From: Adiantum capillus-veneris | Lineage: Eukaryota; Streptophyta; Polypodiopsida; Polypodiales; Pteridaceae | Assembly (NCBI GenBank): GCA_014529385.2 | Contig: CM043959.1 | Span: forward strand, 9,760,809-9,824,808 | Reading direction: 5' to 3' | DNA: 64,000 nucleotides | Part shown: positions 53,541 to 64,000 of the stretch, in pieces | How positions within the stretch are numbered: position 1 is the stretch's first letter | How the letters are laid out: each line of letters starts with the position of its first letter | Notes under the pieces: model-generated | The model's database searches: none | Told to the model about the DNA's origin: nothing | The model's input: the letters and a program-made list of their open reading frames with translations, nothing else | Program-made: the position numbers and the translations under genes

Positions 53541-54334
53541 TAGCAGGGAAAGGGTGCAATTTACTTGTATAAATCTTGACAGAACAACACAATATGTAAA
53601 GTTTTGAAACAATGAAAATGTACATTTTTGAAACATTGTTTGACCGCCACAAAATTTCTCTGCATTAGTCATTTTGAAGAGTATATCATGGTTTGCATGG
53701 CATGAAAGCTCTTTGCATGCACAAGGTATGTGACCTAGCTTCCGGTGGAAGCAATTAAGTGAAGTGTATTTGTTAGTGACTCCTTGCACAATGTTGTTTT
53801 CTCCTTGCGCCTTCGAATCTGAAAAGAAGAAAAAGTTAGATTCTGTCTTAATGTATTAAAGACAATCAAAATTCATTGATTTAGTAAGAACGTTTCTATT
53901 GTTGAGACTAAATGCATACAATTCCAGCAAAAGTGGAAGTTCTTCACATGTAAGATCTACCTTGAGCTGTGCAAGAGTTGTGCTTGACATTGTCTCCATC
54001 ACAGTAAGTAGGCTGTCTCGAAAGTAGAGATCCATTTACAAAGGTTTGTTCTCGAGGCTAATCTCTGTATCTTGATCAAGTGGAATAAGATGCCCACTAA
54101 GAAGATGATATGAAATATAGTAAAATGATACTAAGAAATTTTGAGAGCTTATTGAACTTGCAAATTATGGACTTCTTTTGCAAAATACAGATTTTGTTCT
54201 GTGATTGTTTCCTATCCCAATTATCATCTAAAAAGTACAAATAGCTCTCAGACTTGCAAATGAACATTTTTGCGGTAGTTCTTATTTGCTCATCGAAGAA
54301 AAAATATACAAACACTTCAAGAGGCATAAATAGT
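53541..54334. other. Unassigned A/T-rich spacer
   Basis: No gene or repeat is recognised between the RG-rich frame and the Copia-C LTR. Confidence 0.5.
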
Positions 54335-54561
54335 TGTTGGAATTAGGGTTGCAGAGAAACACACACAGCTTGGAGAAGACGCAGGAAGCTCAAGGCACAC
54401 AATAGAGAGTGTGTTACTTAGTGTGCAATGGAAAACTAGATAGCCCTAGAGTGATGGGCGTATATACAATGCACGGGGGGAAAAACCTCCTAAAGAGGGA
54501 AAAAATGCCCTGGAGGTCTTAATGTGTTCACACACATCACTACCACATGTATAAGGTAACA
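54335..54561 (-). repeat. Copia-C 3' LTR (227 bp)
   Basis: On the plus strand it runs from 'tgttggaatt' to 'aaggtaaca', giving TG...CA ends. The minus strand reads 'ctcgaggggggatt' just inside it (54562-54575), a polypurine tract. No partner LTR is in the window, so the ends rest on this geometry. Confidence 0.7.
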
Positions 54562-54636
54562 AATCCCCCCTCGAGTGATGCGGTAAACAAGAGCTGGCAC
54601 ATGAGTAAAGGGAAGTGCCATGCCCTGAGGACATGA

Positions 54637-55236
54637 TCATTCCACAAAGGGGAGTAAGCCCAAAGATTTGCGGAAAGCTTCAAGCTTCTCATGAGACAAT
54701 TTCTTTGTGAAAAGATCTACAAGGTTTTCTTGTGTTGGTACATAGGCCAAGCTGATCTCTCTTGCTGAGATCCTCTCCCTGACATAGTGGTAATGCACCT
54801 CAATGTGCTTTGTGCGAGCATGAAAAACTAGGTTTCTCGCAACGGCCAATTTGCTGTGACTGTCAGTGTAGATAGTGTTGGCAGTGTCGTGTCCAACACC
54901 CAAATCAGCCATAAGGCATCTGAGCCATAGACAATCAACTGTAGTTGTGAAGACTGCCCTGTACTCAGCCTCACAACTCGAAGTGGCCACAGTAGGTTGC
55001 TTCTTGCTCAACCATGATATACATGAACTGCCAAGCATGAAACAAAAACCACTTGTGGACACTCGCATGTCAAAACAACCAGCCCAATCTGAGTCCGAAA
55101 AAGCATGTAAGTCTGGCGGCAATGATTCCCCCTTGGGATAAAAGAAGCCAAGATGTAAAGTGCCACCAAGGTAGCAAAAAATCCTCTTGATAACCTGCCA
55201 ATGCTTAGACCCTGGGCTATGCATAAATCAACTGAC
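54637..55236 (-). pseudogene. pol: Copia-C RNase H
   Basis: The frame shows the classic copia order: SDSDWAGC, 'STSGFCFMLGSSCISW' and WLSKKQ, SSCEAEYRA, a YTDSHSK block where YCDN is usual, HIEVHYHYVRE, and a 'DLFTKKLSHEKLE' end. The catalytic Asp-Glu-Asp set seems kept. It follows RT after a frame change near 55230. Confidence 0.9.
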
Positions 55237-56130
55237 CTATGAGAATGAAAACTGAATATCTGGCCTCGTGTTGCATACATAAATGAGGCAGCCAACAGCA
55301 ATTTGGTAAAGAGTGACATGAGCAAGATCGCCAGCATCATATAGACTCAACTTCAAACCTGTTTTCATGGGAGTGGCAATAGGTTTGCAATCCTCAAGTC
55401 CAAACTTACATAGCAATGTTTCCATGTAACTTTTATGACACAAAGCAATACCACCATCACACTGCTTAAACTGTATACCCAAGTAATGATGCAACAACCC
55501 CAAATCTTTCATCTTGAAAGTAGCATTCAAATCACCCTTAAATTCAGCAATATGTCTCTCATTTGGTCCAGTGATCAACAAATCATTGACATAAAGAACC
55601 ACATTGAGAAGTACATCATCCTCACGCTTTACATACAATGTGCTTTCTGTTGGACTGTTATGAAAGCCTCGTTTCACCAAATGAGTGTCAGCTTTCTCAT
55701 ACCAAGCACGAGGAGATTGATTCAGCCCATACAAAGCCTTCTTACATCTGCACACTTTGTCCTCTTGTCCTTTTATGACAAAACCATGAGGCTACGTTAC
55801 ATAAACTTCCTCAAATATGTCACCATTCAAGAAAGCAGTAACAATGTCTGATTGATGTACATCCCAACCAAAATGAGCTGCCAATACACATAGAAAATGC
55901 ACAGCAGTCATACAACAAGTGGGAGAAAAAGTCTCTTCATAATCAGTGCCTTTTTGTTGTGCATTACCCTTTGCAACAAGTCGAGCCTTATGGCGATTGA
56001 CCTCACCATCCAGCTTGCGTTTTAACTTGTAAACCCACTTCGTACCAATGGCCTTTTTGCGAGGAGGAAAATCACATAAAGTACAGATGTCATTTTCTAT
56101 AAGTGCATCATATTCTGATTACATGGCAGC
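55237..56130 (-). pseudogene. pol: Copia-C reverse transcriptase
   Basis: In two frames the minus strand encodes WVYKLKRK, ARLVAKG, a 'DIVTAFLNGD' block, KALYGLNQSPRAW, and then LYVNDLLI, where active copia elements have YVDD. The second catalytic Asp pair is therefore damaged (Asp to Asn). A TAA follows the 'EEVYVT' block near 55794. Confidence 0.88.
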
Positions 56131-56325
56131 CATCCAATTTTCTGAATTCTGTGCTTCATCAAAAGACAGAGGCTCTTCAACATCATGTAAGCTAGACACA
56201 ACCAAAGCATAACAATCCGATGCATAAGATGCATGGCAAGAGCCTGAATGAGTATGACTAGACAAAGGTGCATCCAATTTACTGTCACGCAAAGTGTGCA
56301 CCAGCCATTTTGGCATACCTCTAGC

Positions 56326-57203
56326 CTACTCATTTTCATCCCTTTCCTCATCAAGTACATCCTGTACATCTGCATCAGTAATAGGCTGATCTAAAACATT
56401 TTCAGAAACCCCCATAGGCTGTACATTTGCCTCATTGGAACTTACATTCATATTTCCACCACTGAAAAGAGGCAACAAAGTGTCATAAATGTCCTGTGAG
56501 CTTACATTACTGTCTCTAGTACAAGACAGCAAGGGCTGAACCAAATCTTCCACAAACATTACATCCCGAGAAAACAGAATACGTTTTGTTTGCGGATGAT
56601 ACAACATGTAACCTTTGCTTTCAACACTATAACCAACAAGAATACATTTCACAAGGCTTATCATCCATTTTTTTGCACTGCACTTGTGGCACCAAAGCAT
56701 ATGCCAAACAACCAAAAACACGCATGTGCTCAATAGAAGGCTTTCTATCATGCCATGCTTCATATGGAGTAATAGACTACAAAGCTTTCGTAGGACACCT
56801 GTTAAGTAGATAAGTGGCATACATGATGGCCTCAATCCAAAAAGAATGCGGCAAAGATTGACTTTTGACCATACATCGTGCCATTTCCGTCAGTGACCTA
56901 TTTTTCCTCTCAGCAACACCATTTTTCTGAGGTGTATAAGGCAATGTACATTGGTGTTTTATCCCACAACTAGCCAAAAATGCATTAAATTCATGAGACA
57001 TATACTCCCCCCCCTCGATCGGAACGGAGGGTGCCCATAGTACATTTTGAGACATTTTTAGCCATAGCCAGAAATTGTTTGAAGCACATAAAAACTTCGG
57101 ACTTCGCTTTAAGCGGAAATACCCATGCATGCTTGGAGTAATCATCAATGAAAGTCACGAATATCAGGTAATTTCCCAAGGACGGAGTTTGCATGTGGCC
57201 CAA
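56326..57203 (-). pseudogene. pol: Copia-C integrase
   Basis: From 57203: FIDDYSKHAWVFPLK, 'TLRSDRGG', then LPYTPQKNGVAERKNR (catalytic Glu) and 'YATYLLNRCPTKAL', followed by an in-frame TAG and, in a shifted frame, 'LVGYSVESKGYMLYHP'. The order is typical of copia integrase with its C-terminal tail and an acidic spacer before RT. Several stops are present. Confidence 0.88.
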
Positions 57204-57892
57204 ACTGAACCATCCTTTGGAAATTTAGAACGCTGCATCTTACCCAAAATACAGTCTTCACAAACATGTTTGGCAGGTGCTTCAAGAGGCGGCAAAGAAG
57301 CAACCATATCAGATTTTTGCAAACGCAGCAAACTAGCAAAATTCAGATGACCAAAACGTGTATGCCAAAGTTTTGCATCTGAAATAGCCCTTGAATCTGC
57401 AACAGCATTTGCAAAATTTTGTCCACACTTGTCATACAAAGTGAGCTCATACAGCCCACAGCACAAGAGCCCAGATGGAACAATTTCATCACCAAAACTA
57501 AGATCATGAACTGTACATCTATCATCCACAAATTTGATTACAAGTCCAAGTCTAGCAAGTGCCGATACAGACAAGAGATTCTTCTTGATCCCAGATACAT
57601 AAAGTGCATCAACAAGTGTGAAGGAACAATCAGTGAGCACAATCTTTCCAACTCCCTGAAGTGGATAAGAGGCATTGTTGGCACAAGTGACTAAATTCCC
57701 ATGAGGGACAGACTCGAGAGAGGTAAACAATTCACGATGTGAGGTAATGTGCTTTGTAGCACCACTATCGAAACCATAACTTAAAAGCATAACTATAACG
57801 AACCATAACCATAACTTAAAACCATAACCGGCTATAACCACTTTGATCAAAACCATAATGCAGATAAACATAACCATAAACAAAATTAACAA
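57164..57892 (-). pseudogene. pol: Copia-C protease and pre-integrase
   Basis: The protease active site FDSGATKHIT is intact near 57760. It continues with 'GVGKIVL' and 'KKNLLSVSALARLGL', then the pre-integrase block LWHTRFGHLNF and a zinc-type HVCEDC. Upstream of the protease the frame dissolves into a Trp/Leu/Val-rich translation of the ATAACC-type repeat, so gag is lost here. Confidence 0.87.
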
Positions 57893-57965
57893 TAACCATA
57901 AGCATAACCAGAAAGAGAAACAATAACTGTCTATACAATGACAATGACAATAATCATAACCATAA
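57776..57965. repeat. Degenerate ATAACC-type simple repeat
   Basis: Repeated 'cataaccataac' units with scattered changes cover about 190 bases at the broken 5' edge of Copia-C. Confidence 0.8.
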
Positions 57966-57977
57966 GGGAAACAATAA

Positions 57978-59450
57978 CTATCTGAACACTAACTGTTTGT
58001 ACAAAAAAGAGACACAGAAGCGTGTCTGTGTCTCACAAAGCATATATATGAAATCTGGTCCACTAATGACAAGGCGTCGCAACCTGCACATAGGACAACT
58101 CACAAAATGTAACACCTGGCACGCACGGTGGATTATGCGAACCCACACCTTAGCCCCTTCAGTTGGAAGGTTCCGGTTGTTGTTCTTTGATGTGTTCTGG
58201 TAAGGAAGAAATGTCGATGTAGACAAACCCTCGAAATCCTCACGATGAGCCCAATACACCTCGGGCAAGAGATGTGGATCTATCTCAATTTTCTCCGCCC
58301 AAGGATCTCTTGGAATAAATTGTTATGGCAAAGGAACAGACTGAGGCACCTGTGGCAAAGGAGCAAGAGGTGTATGCAGAGGATAATATCAAGATAGATA
58401 TCTATTTAGTGCATGCCAAAAAGGAGGACATGGTGGAAGACTGAGGGAGAATGAATGAGCCAAATTCTCCACCCAAAAACATAACCTGCGCCGCTCCTTA
58501 TGCAGACGATGTATCACTCGCTGCAAACGAGAGACATAAGCCTGGGCCTTAGCACAATCTTCTATAGCTTGCACCCAATCAGCAATATCAAAACCTTCTG
58601 GAACAACATTCTTACCTCTGTCAGTGTTTGATGGCTCAAGTTGCTGCGCTATCACCTCAGCATTCAGCCTTGTTCTCCAACTCTGTAGTTGATTCTCCAA
58701 AAAATTGTGGAGGTCCTACTGCATCTCCACTGCTCAGGCAACCAGGTCATTCATACTAATCATCACATCACCCGGATGAGATGCTAAATAATTGGCAAAG
58801 CTATTCTGCGTTCGCAATTGGAGCAATTCGTCTTGAATAGAAGTTACAAACGCAGAATCAGCCCCCTTGAGTGCTTGTATTTCTTCAACTTGTCTCCGAG
58901 CTGCCGCACGTAATTCCTCATTTTGATTTGTTAAACTAGCGATGCTAGCCTGCAAAGCCATTACCTGTGTTTCCAGCTCTGTGACTAGTGCCTCGATTGC
59001 AGGAGCTGGCAAGGCTGCATTGATAGAATCCACAAGCCACTGCAAAAAAGTGCCGCATGCCTGGAGTTGGCCAGAGGGATTTTTAATCGTCGCCTCCCAG
59101 GGAAAAACTGCGGGAAGGGTACCTTTCGTCGGAGTTGCTGTGTTAGTGATTCCAAAAAAACCTGGCTGTAAGGAAGTGTCCGCGCCCGCAGAGCTAGTCC
59201 CAGTCGGAGTAGAGGATGCCTCCCTTTCCTGCATTCTGCGTCTTCAATGTGCAACAGCGGAATCCTCTGGCAGTGTGGATGTCGAAGCAGGAGGTGGTGT
59301 GGAAAACAAGGTTTCCTCCCGACCTCACTTCCGACTCGATGTTCCTGCAATGGCCATCTCCTATGCACTAGAGGCTACCACTGCAATCGACGTTCCGGGC
59401 ATATCCACAATAGGAGCAGGAGTTTGAGTCACCCGCACATCTGACACTCT
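57978..59450 (-). pseudogene. Unrecognised coiled-coil reading frame
   Basis: Three stretches in one minus-strand frame (59234-58734, 58700-58389, 58268-57978) are separated only by stops, about 420 codons in all. A heptad-rich segment with Leu/Ala/Glu (VTELETQVMALQASI region, about 59010-58800) predicts a coiled coil; then a 'DWVQAIEDCAKAQAYVSRL' helix and a basic patch. Two Cys pairs appear near the end (CPMC). Further upstream coding may continue in other frames to 59450. It could be gag of an unknown element or a decayed gene. Confidence 0.4.
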
Positions 59451-59512
59451 TGACTCTAAGTTTATGGCAGGGGTGTTGCAGTACTGCGTACTACAAACGA
59501 TCATCTTCATAA

Positions 59513-59693
59513 TGACACAGAGGGAGCAGAGTTAGAGGGAAAACTTCTCTCTATTGAGAGAGAAGGAGAGAGCACAGAAATAGAACCCCAAAGTGTGTAG
59601 AATACACACATGAGATGATGTATATATAGAGGGGACCTGGGTGCCATATATGGAGAAGCCATATATTGAGTATCTTCACATATAATCTCAACA
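59513..59693 (-). repeat. LTR relic of a further copia element (Copia-D)
   Basis: Its right edge 'tctcaaca', followed by 'cccccgctcaaa', and the next 80 bases resemble the Copia-B edge at 9632-9710 (shared 'aacccttgggggatcaag' versus 'aacccttatgagatcaag'). So this is the 3' LTR and polypurine tract of a minus-strand relative of Copia-B. The left edge at 59513 is a guess. No coding remains to the right. Confidence 0.55.
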
Positions 59694-59999
59694 CCCCCGC
59701 TCAAATAAGGGTTCCTAATTGTGGATTGAAAAACCCTTGGGGGATCAAGGGAAAAACCCACAGCTCTATATACACTCACTGTTATATTACAAAAAATATT
59801 GAATGTACAAATGTTCATGAGGAGCTACATTACTCCTTTTACAATGAATATTTTATGAGGAGCTAAATCACTCCTTTTACAATGAATGTTTTATGACGAG
59901 TTACATTACTCCTATCCTATCAAATACAATAATGAATACAAAGGCTCAATATAGAGGTGTAAAGGCTATCGATTAGCTCGTAATCAGAAGTGTCTCCGT
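59694..59999 (-). other. Copia-D internal remnant
   Basis: The polypurine tract region is followed by a short repeat ('gaggagcta(c/a)at(t/c)actccttttacaatgaat', about three copies, 59818-59910). No protein similarity is seen. Confidence 0.4.
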
Positions 60000-61079
60000 G
60001 AATCTGTGTTGGACGGATACGTTGTGACGAACGTCAGCATAGCGAGAACTCACCTAACATATAATGTCAACTGAGGACGGAGCTCGACCCGCAGGCGCGT
60101 GGAAGCAAGCATAGGGTGTCAATCTACACTCGAACGACTCCTAACTAATTCCTACAGAGGTCTCTACCCAATGTCTAAGCTACAGCCTTCAAGAGTGCTT
60201 AAGAAGAGATCTCCTACAATGCTTACAAGAGCCAAACACCCATCAAACACTCTCAAAACGCCACACAACTTGAAGGAGACCCTACTAACACCAATAGGTC
60301 GCTCTCCCTAAGGTCCATGAACCAAAATCTCAACCCAAAACACCCAGTGCAAAATCCCGTAGGATAAATTTGTAGGTCGTCGTTTCAGAAAACTAAAGTG
60401 CCTAATGTGTAGCTCTACTCAATGTGAATGCGTGGATATGCTGAAATGAAAAAATGGACAACGTATGCTCACCGAATCACCAGATGAAGCTCATAGATGG
60501 AGCTCGCAAAACCGGACTGTACGTGTGCAATGTAGGTATTGGCGCGTAGCTCTCGTCGCACGCAACACGCTACACTTCTCCACACTCGATTGTGACCACT
60601 GGTATGCGCGTAGCGTCAAGAAGAAGCTCTCACTCTCTCTCGTACACAGTACGCTCACTCATAGACAATAGATCAGATTATTAGAAGTCCCCTTACAAAG
60701 CTTTAGTTTTTGGCTTATATACTAAGCCTTAGAAAACCTAATGTCCGACCAAAATGACCTTATTTTTCCCTAGGCTTCTATAGAGCTTAATTACAAAACC
60801 GTGTGCTGGCTTTGCTCATCAAAAAAGCATCTGTGGCCAAAATACAATTGTCGACTTAAAATATGAAGTTCCCGTAAACATTACAAAAATGGCCGTAATG
60901 GCTCAAAATAATAATAACGGTATATTCGATGATGTCCATGAGCTTGTATCTTCACATTACAACATCCATCTTTGTCTTCATCACTTCATCAACATCTTCA
61001 TTTGGAATATTTAGAGAATCTTTGAGGAATCTTCATGGAATCTTTGTGGAAGCGTTGTTGAAAGGTTGACCTGTCAACA
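60000..61079 (-). repeat. Probable 3' LTR of Ty3-E (left edge unknown)
   Basis: The right edge is 'ctgtcaaca' at 61079, immediately followed by a pyrimidine tract that is 'cttcggagggggagag' on the minus strand, a polypurine tract. The partner LTR lies outside the window, so the left edge cannot be fixed; 60000 is only a lower bound. The small ORFs within have no recognisable content. Confidence 0.5.
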
Positions 61080-61096
61080 CTCTCCCCCTCCGAAGT
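61080..61096 (-). promoter_or_regulatory. Ty3-E polypurine tract
   Basis: GGAGGGGGAGAG on the minus strand abuts the LTR edge at 61079, in the same geometry as in Ty3-B. Confidence 0.65.
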
Positions 61097-61097
61097 C

Positions 61098-62690
61098 TTG
61101 TCGTCCCCGACAAGACCCTATGTCTGCAGTGGCCTTGACGAGTGCTTCATGTTTTGGTGTTTGTTTAAGCTTTTGTTGTTGCAGTTGCTTCGATTAGATG
61201 CTTTGTATGTTGTAGAGTTACCTTTTTCTTGTACATGTAGTGTAGTTGAAGCCATAGCTCTCCCCCTCCGATTGGTTGTTGTAGCATGAATAGGTTGAGT
61301 GAGGTTTGTTGTTGTAGCAAGTCATTATCTTGGCAGCTCTGTATTGTTTTTTCGTTGGGTGTCATCCTGCATCTGTACCTGTAATCTTGAAGCCTTTTTG
61401 AATTTTTTCTGGGCCATTCCCCTTTGATATTCTATTTGATGAGCATGTAGTTGTTTGGGGATGTCGTTGGTCTTCTTTTCTGTGTTTTTATAAGAAAAAT
61501 AAAATAGTAAAAATAAAATGTGGCGTATTTAAAAAAGTGAAGGTCTTGGATACCTGGATAGGACTAAAGGGAAAAACCCAGTGGGAAAAAAATGCCTTTA
61601 GTCACAATTAAATGTGAGGCAATATGTACTTATGTTTTGATGTAACCAATTTTTGTTGAGTTAAAGTACTTATGGCCGTATGGCTACTATAATTGACTGG
61701 ATATACATTGGATAAGTGTTAGTAGCTTGAAGTCAGAGTCATTGTTGTTGAGAAAATGCTCATGAAACCTGTTACCGCTTTGTCATCGTCATTTTGTTGT
61801 GTAAGTGCATGGGTGGAACACAAATCATGTCAAATGCAAATGTCCAATGATGGGACATTGTATATGATTTCACAAATAGATGCATGGGAAACAATATGTT
61901 GTGCGAGAAGAGTTTTTATGGGTGCTTCCAGGAGTGAACGTAGCTAGAGAAGCAAAAATATATTTGACTTCAAGAGCTACCATTATTCACAAGAAGGGTT
62001 TTGGCCGACGAGGTTTTGTCCACTCTCCTCACTGTGTTCATGTGCGTGAGTGTTTTCTGGACTACTCTGCCACTCCACCATTTAAAATAGTAGACTTTTA
62101 CTCTTATGCTCACCTCTTCCAGCATGAGTGACGTGACTTTATGTATGCTCAACTCTCGAGCTTGAGCTTATATCTATTAGCTAGACTCATAGACCACAAA
62201 GAAAATATTAGACTTGAAGCTTGGGTCTGACACTTTGCTCATTTAGTGGCTCAGCTGCCCGACTCTAGACTCTTATGCCATGTATTTTTAATGGCGAGTT
62301 CGACTTACCTAATCACGTCTTGAAATCCAATTCCATATGCTATTGAGGTTTAGGCCATTCTCTTTGGTTTGGTTTTGTGATGCCATTTTGTCAAATACAT
62401 TGACAAATACCTGCTCTTCATGCTTTGGTAGCACATTGATGTTGCGTGGTGAGATAGGTTTTCAGGTTGAAGCAATGGTTGATGAAGTCTTCTTCCAGAC
62501 TTCATCAACCATTGCTATGAATTCTTCTTGTATCCTTGCTTTACCTTTGTTGATAAGAGGCTGTAGACTAGTTGTGGGCCTCTGTTGTTGAGTTCCGGCT
62601 ATAGGTTTTGGAATTCAAGTTGTCCTTGGTCCTTGTGGGACCTGCTTTTCCACTTGCCTTGTTGCTTGTTTGACTTGATGGTCCTTTGGC
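61098..62690. other. Ty3-E 3' untranslated region
   Basis: I see no confident gene. It holds a perfect 20-bp inverted repeat with a 6-base spacer at 62471-62516. By position it corresponds to the long 3' region of Ty3-B, but no equivalent of the 140-aa ORF was found. Confidence 0.5.
62471..62516. repeat. Perfect 20-bp hairpin
   Basis: AGCAATGGTTGATGAAGTCT (62471-62490) is exactly reverse-complementary to 62497-62516, with TCTTCC between them. Confidence 0.95.
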
Positions 62691-63640
62691 TTCATTGTCC
62701 AAATATTGTTGTTACCTTTGTAAAAGCCTTGCTCCTATAGTAAATGACGAGGGATCCACCTTGGAGTTGTAGCACTCATGGTTGTGTAGTTGAGTTGTCG
62801 TTGTTGGGCATGTTGTGCTACATGAGTTTTCTTCATGATCTCAGGGGAAGCTTTAATATTTGGCAACCAAATTTGAGTGTTACCTGTATAGTATCCTTGT
62901 GCTTCCAGTAGCTTGACTGGGATCATTTGTTGCACTGCTTGCTGTGTGACCTTAGCTTGACTTTGTGGGGTATTTTCACCGTAGAGCTCTAACTTTGGTA
63001 CCCACAACTGCTTCAATGTTTTTTGCTTGGAAGGTCTTTGCTTCTTCTTCCTGTACCTGTTTTACTCCTGTATGAATAGTTAGACCTACGCTTGATGCCC
63101 TGTTGATCTTGTTGTGAAGAGATACCACATGCTGGGTATGTCCAAGCTGTTACCTTTGGTTTTTTGACCCATACTTTGATGTTCTCGTCATAGTAGCCTT
63201 GAGCAGTGATTGAACTGTTTGATGCTTTCCAACCTGTGAATTTTGCTTGTCATGGTTCTTTTGATGCTGGTACCCAAAATTGGATCTTTGTCCTTGATGT
63301 ACTCCTTGGATACTAACACTTGGTTGACCTGTTTCTTTCTTTTGTGGAGGTTTTGTTGCGATGGAAACTTTGGTTGATAGACTTTGCGCTTTGGTTTCCA
63401 TTGTGTTGTCGAGGGTTTGGCTTTTGATGTAGAGGCTTCTTCGTGTAGGTGAATTGGCTGGGCTAAAGACTTTGACTGAAGTGAAGGATTTGAAGACCAT
63501 ATTAGGTAAAGTGGGAAAATCCCAATTCCCAGGTTGGACAACTTTCAATATATCATGTATAAAATATAGAGATTTTGTCAAAAATTTGAGTTTTCTTAAG
63601 GTCTCATTCCACTTTATGCACATACAATACACAATGAAAA
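62691..63640 (-). pseudogene. Ty3-E pol C-terminal extension with W(V/L)PK repeats
   Basis: The minus strand encodes, in three shifting frames, repeats related to the Ty3-B tail: 'KPKRKVYQPK' near 63390, FWVPASKEP near 63270, AQGYYDENIKVWVKKPK near 63200-63150, LWVPKLELYG near 63010, LLEAQGYYTGNTQIWLPN near 62915-62860, RWIPRHLL then EQGFYKGNNNIW near 62770-62700. The block (L/E)AQGYYxGNxxIWxP occurs three times here and once in Ty3-B. Stops and indels show it is dead. The rest of the element lies beyond the window. Confidence 0.65.
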
Positions 63641-64000
63641 CAACTAAAATATCATGGTTTCAATCAATTGGATTATTAGGAGAGGAGTATATTGCATCCA
63701 TTATCGTTGTCTATGTTCTAATGTCCTACCTACAACTTATCTCAACATGGAGAGCTTGGTTTCTAGGTCCACCACTTGTCCAAGTTAATGTAAAAGTGAC
63801 TCAAGGTTCACAACTTGTGAAAGCAAGGATCCATTGAGGAATACAATCCACTTGGCTATTTTTCCTTAATTTATTGCATGTGACATTTAAGCAAGGTCCA
63901 CTTCTAATCTATAACTTCTTAATTTGAGGCATGGGGCATACATAAAATATGTAGCATATGCTCTATTGCCTCATAGGAAGGTTGGTTTCAAGGTGCACTT
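63641..64000. other. Unassigned right edge
   Basis: By position it is Ty3-E internal sequence, but I recognise no protein domain on either strand. Confidence 0.4.

Larger units (their letters stand above)
54335..57892 (-). mobile_element. Copia-C, 5'-truncated Ty1/copia element
   Basis: The 3' LTR is present on the left, followed on the minus strand by RNase H, RT, integrase and protease in copia order. No matching 5' LTR, primer site or zinc-knuckle gag is found to the right; the coding trace stops in an ATAACC-rich simple-sequence tract near 57780. The many stops indicate age. Confidence 0.85.

Noticed and set aside
57978-58268. Zinc-knuckle gag of Copia-C
   Set aside because: The Cys residues near the end do not follow CX2CX4HX4C spacing, so it cannot be assigned as gag.

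Overview
This window looks like nuclear DNA from a land plant with a large, repeat-rich genome. It is built almost entirely of plant-type mobile elements: Ty1/copia elements (one primed by initiator Met-tRNA), Ty3 elements (one with the plant-type second RNase H), and a CACTA/EnSpm DNA transposon. Coding pieces are interrupted by short GT-AG introns. One gag/protease fragment has a retropepsin style I associate with non-seed plants, so a fern, lycophyte or moss is possible, but that is a weak inference. I see no rRNA, tRNA, CRISPR or bacterial feature, and no intact ordinary host gene.

Layout, left to right. (1) 1-4930: Ty3-A, a decayed Ty3 element with two small pre-gag ORFs, gag, protease, RT and the start of a plant-type RNase H; the integrase is deleted. 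(2) 5143-8175 (minus): Ty3-D, a gag-protease relic, probably followed by its LTR. (3) 9489-33321: a three-level nest. Copia-B (minus, 143-bp LTRs) was entered by a CACTA element (9710-30404, TSD TAC), which was entered by Ty3-B (11030-24486, minus, 570-bp LTRs, TSD GGGTG). LTR divergence (about 5.6% for Copia-B, roughly 2-3% for Ty3-B) agrees with this order. (4) 35.1-37.3 kb: a spliced, decayed gene resembling an uncharacterised transposase-like family, followed by minus-strand coding-like fragments and three tandem arrays, two of which fold into hairpins. (5) 42501-53540: a degenerate histone-H3-like segment whose downstream frame runs into an acidic linker and a ULP1-like region. This locus is split by Ty3-C (42923-51611), the best-preserved element here. 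(6) 54335-57892 (minus): Copia-C, truncated at its 5' side. (7) 57978-59450 (minus): an unrecognised coiled-coil reading frame, then an LTR relic of another copia element. (8) About 60.0-64.0 kb (minus): the 3' end of Ty3-E, which shares a tandem Trp-Pro-Lys repeat tail with Ty3-B and runs off the window.

No element looks fully autonomous. Ty3-C comes closest: its pol is open over 1465 codons, while gag has one internal stop and is separated from pol by a single in-frame TAG. The observations most worth following are the H3-like/ULP1-like locus, the 72-codon ORF conserved upstream of gag in Ty3-A and Ty3-C, the second retropepsin-like module after integrase in Ty3-B, the W(V/I)PK repeat tail of Ty3-B and Ty3-E, and the tandem long-hairpin arrays at 39.3 and 42.0 kb.
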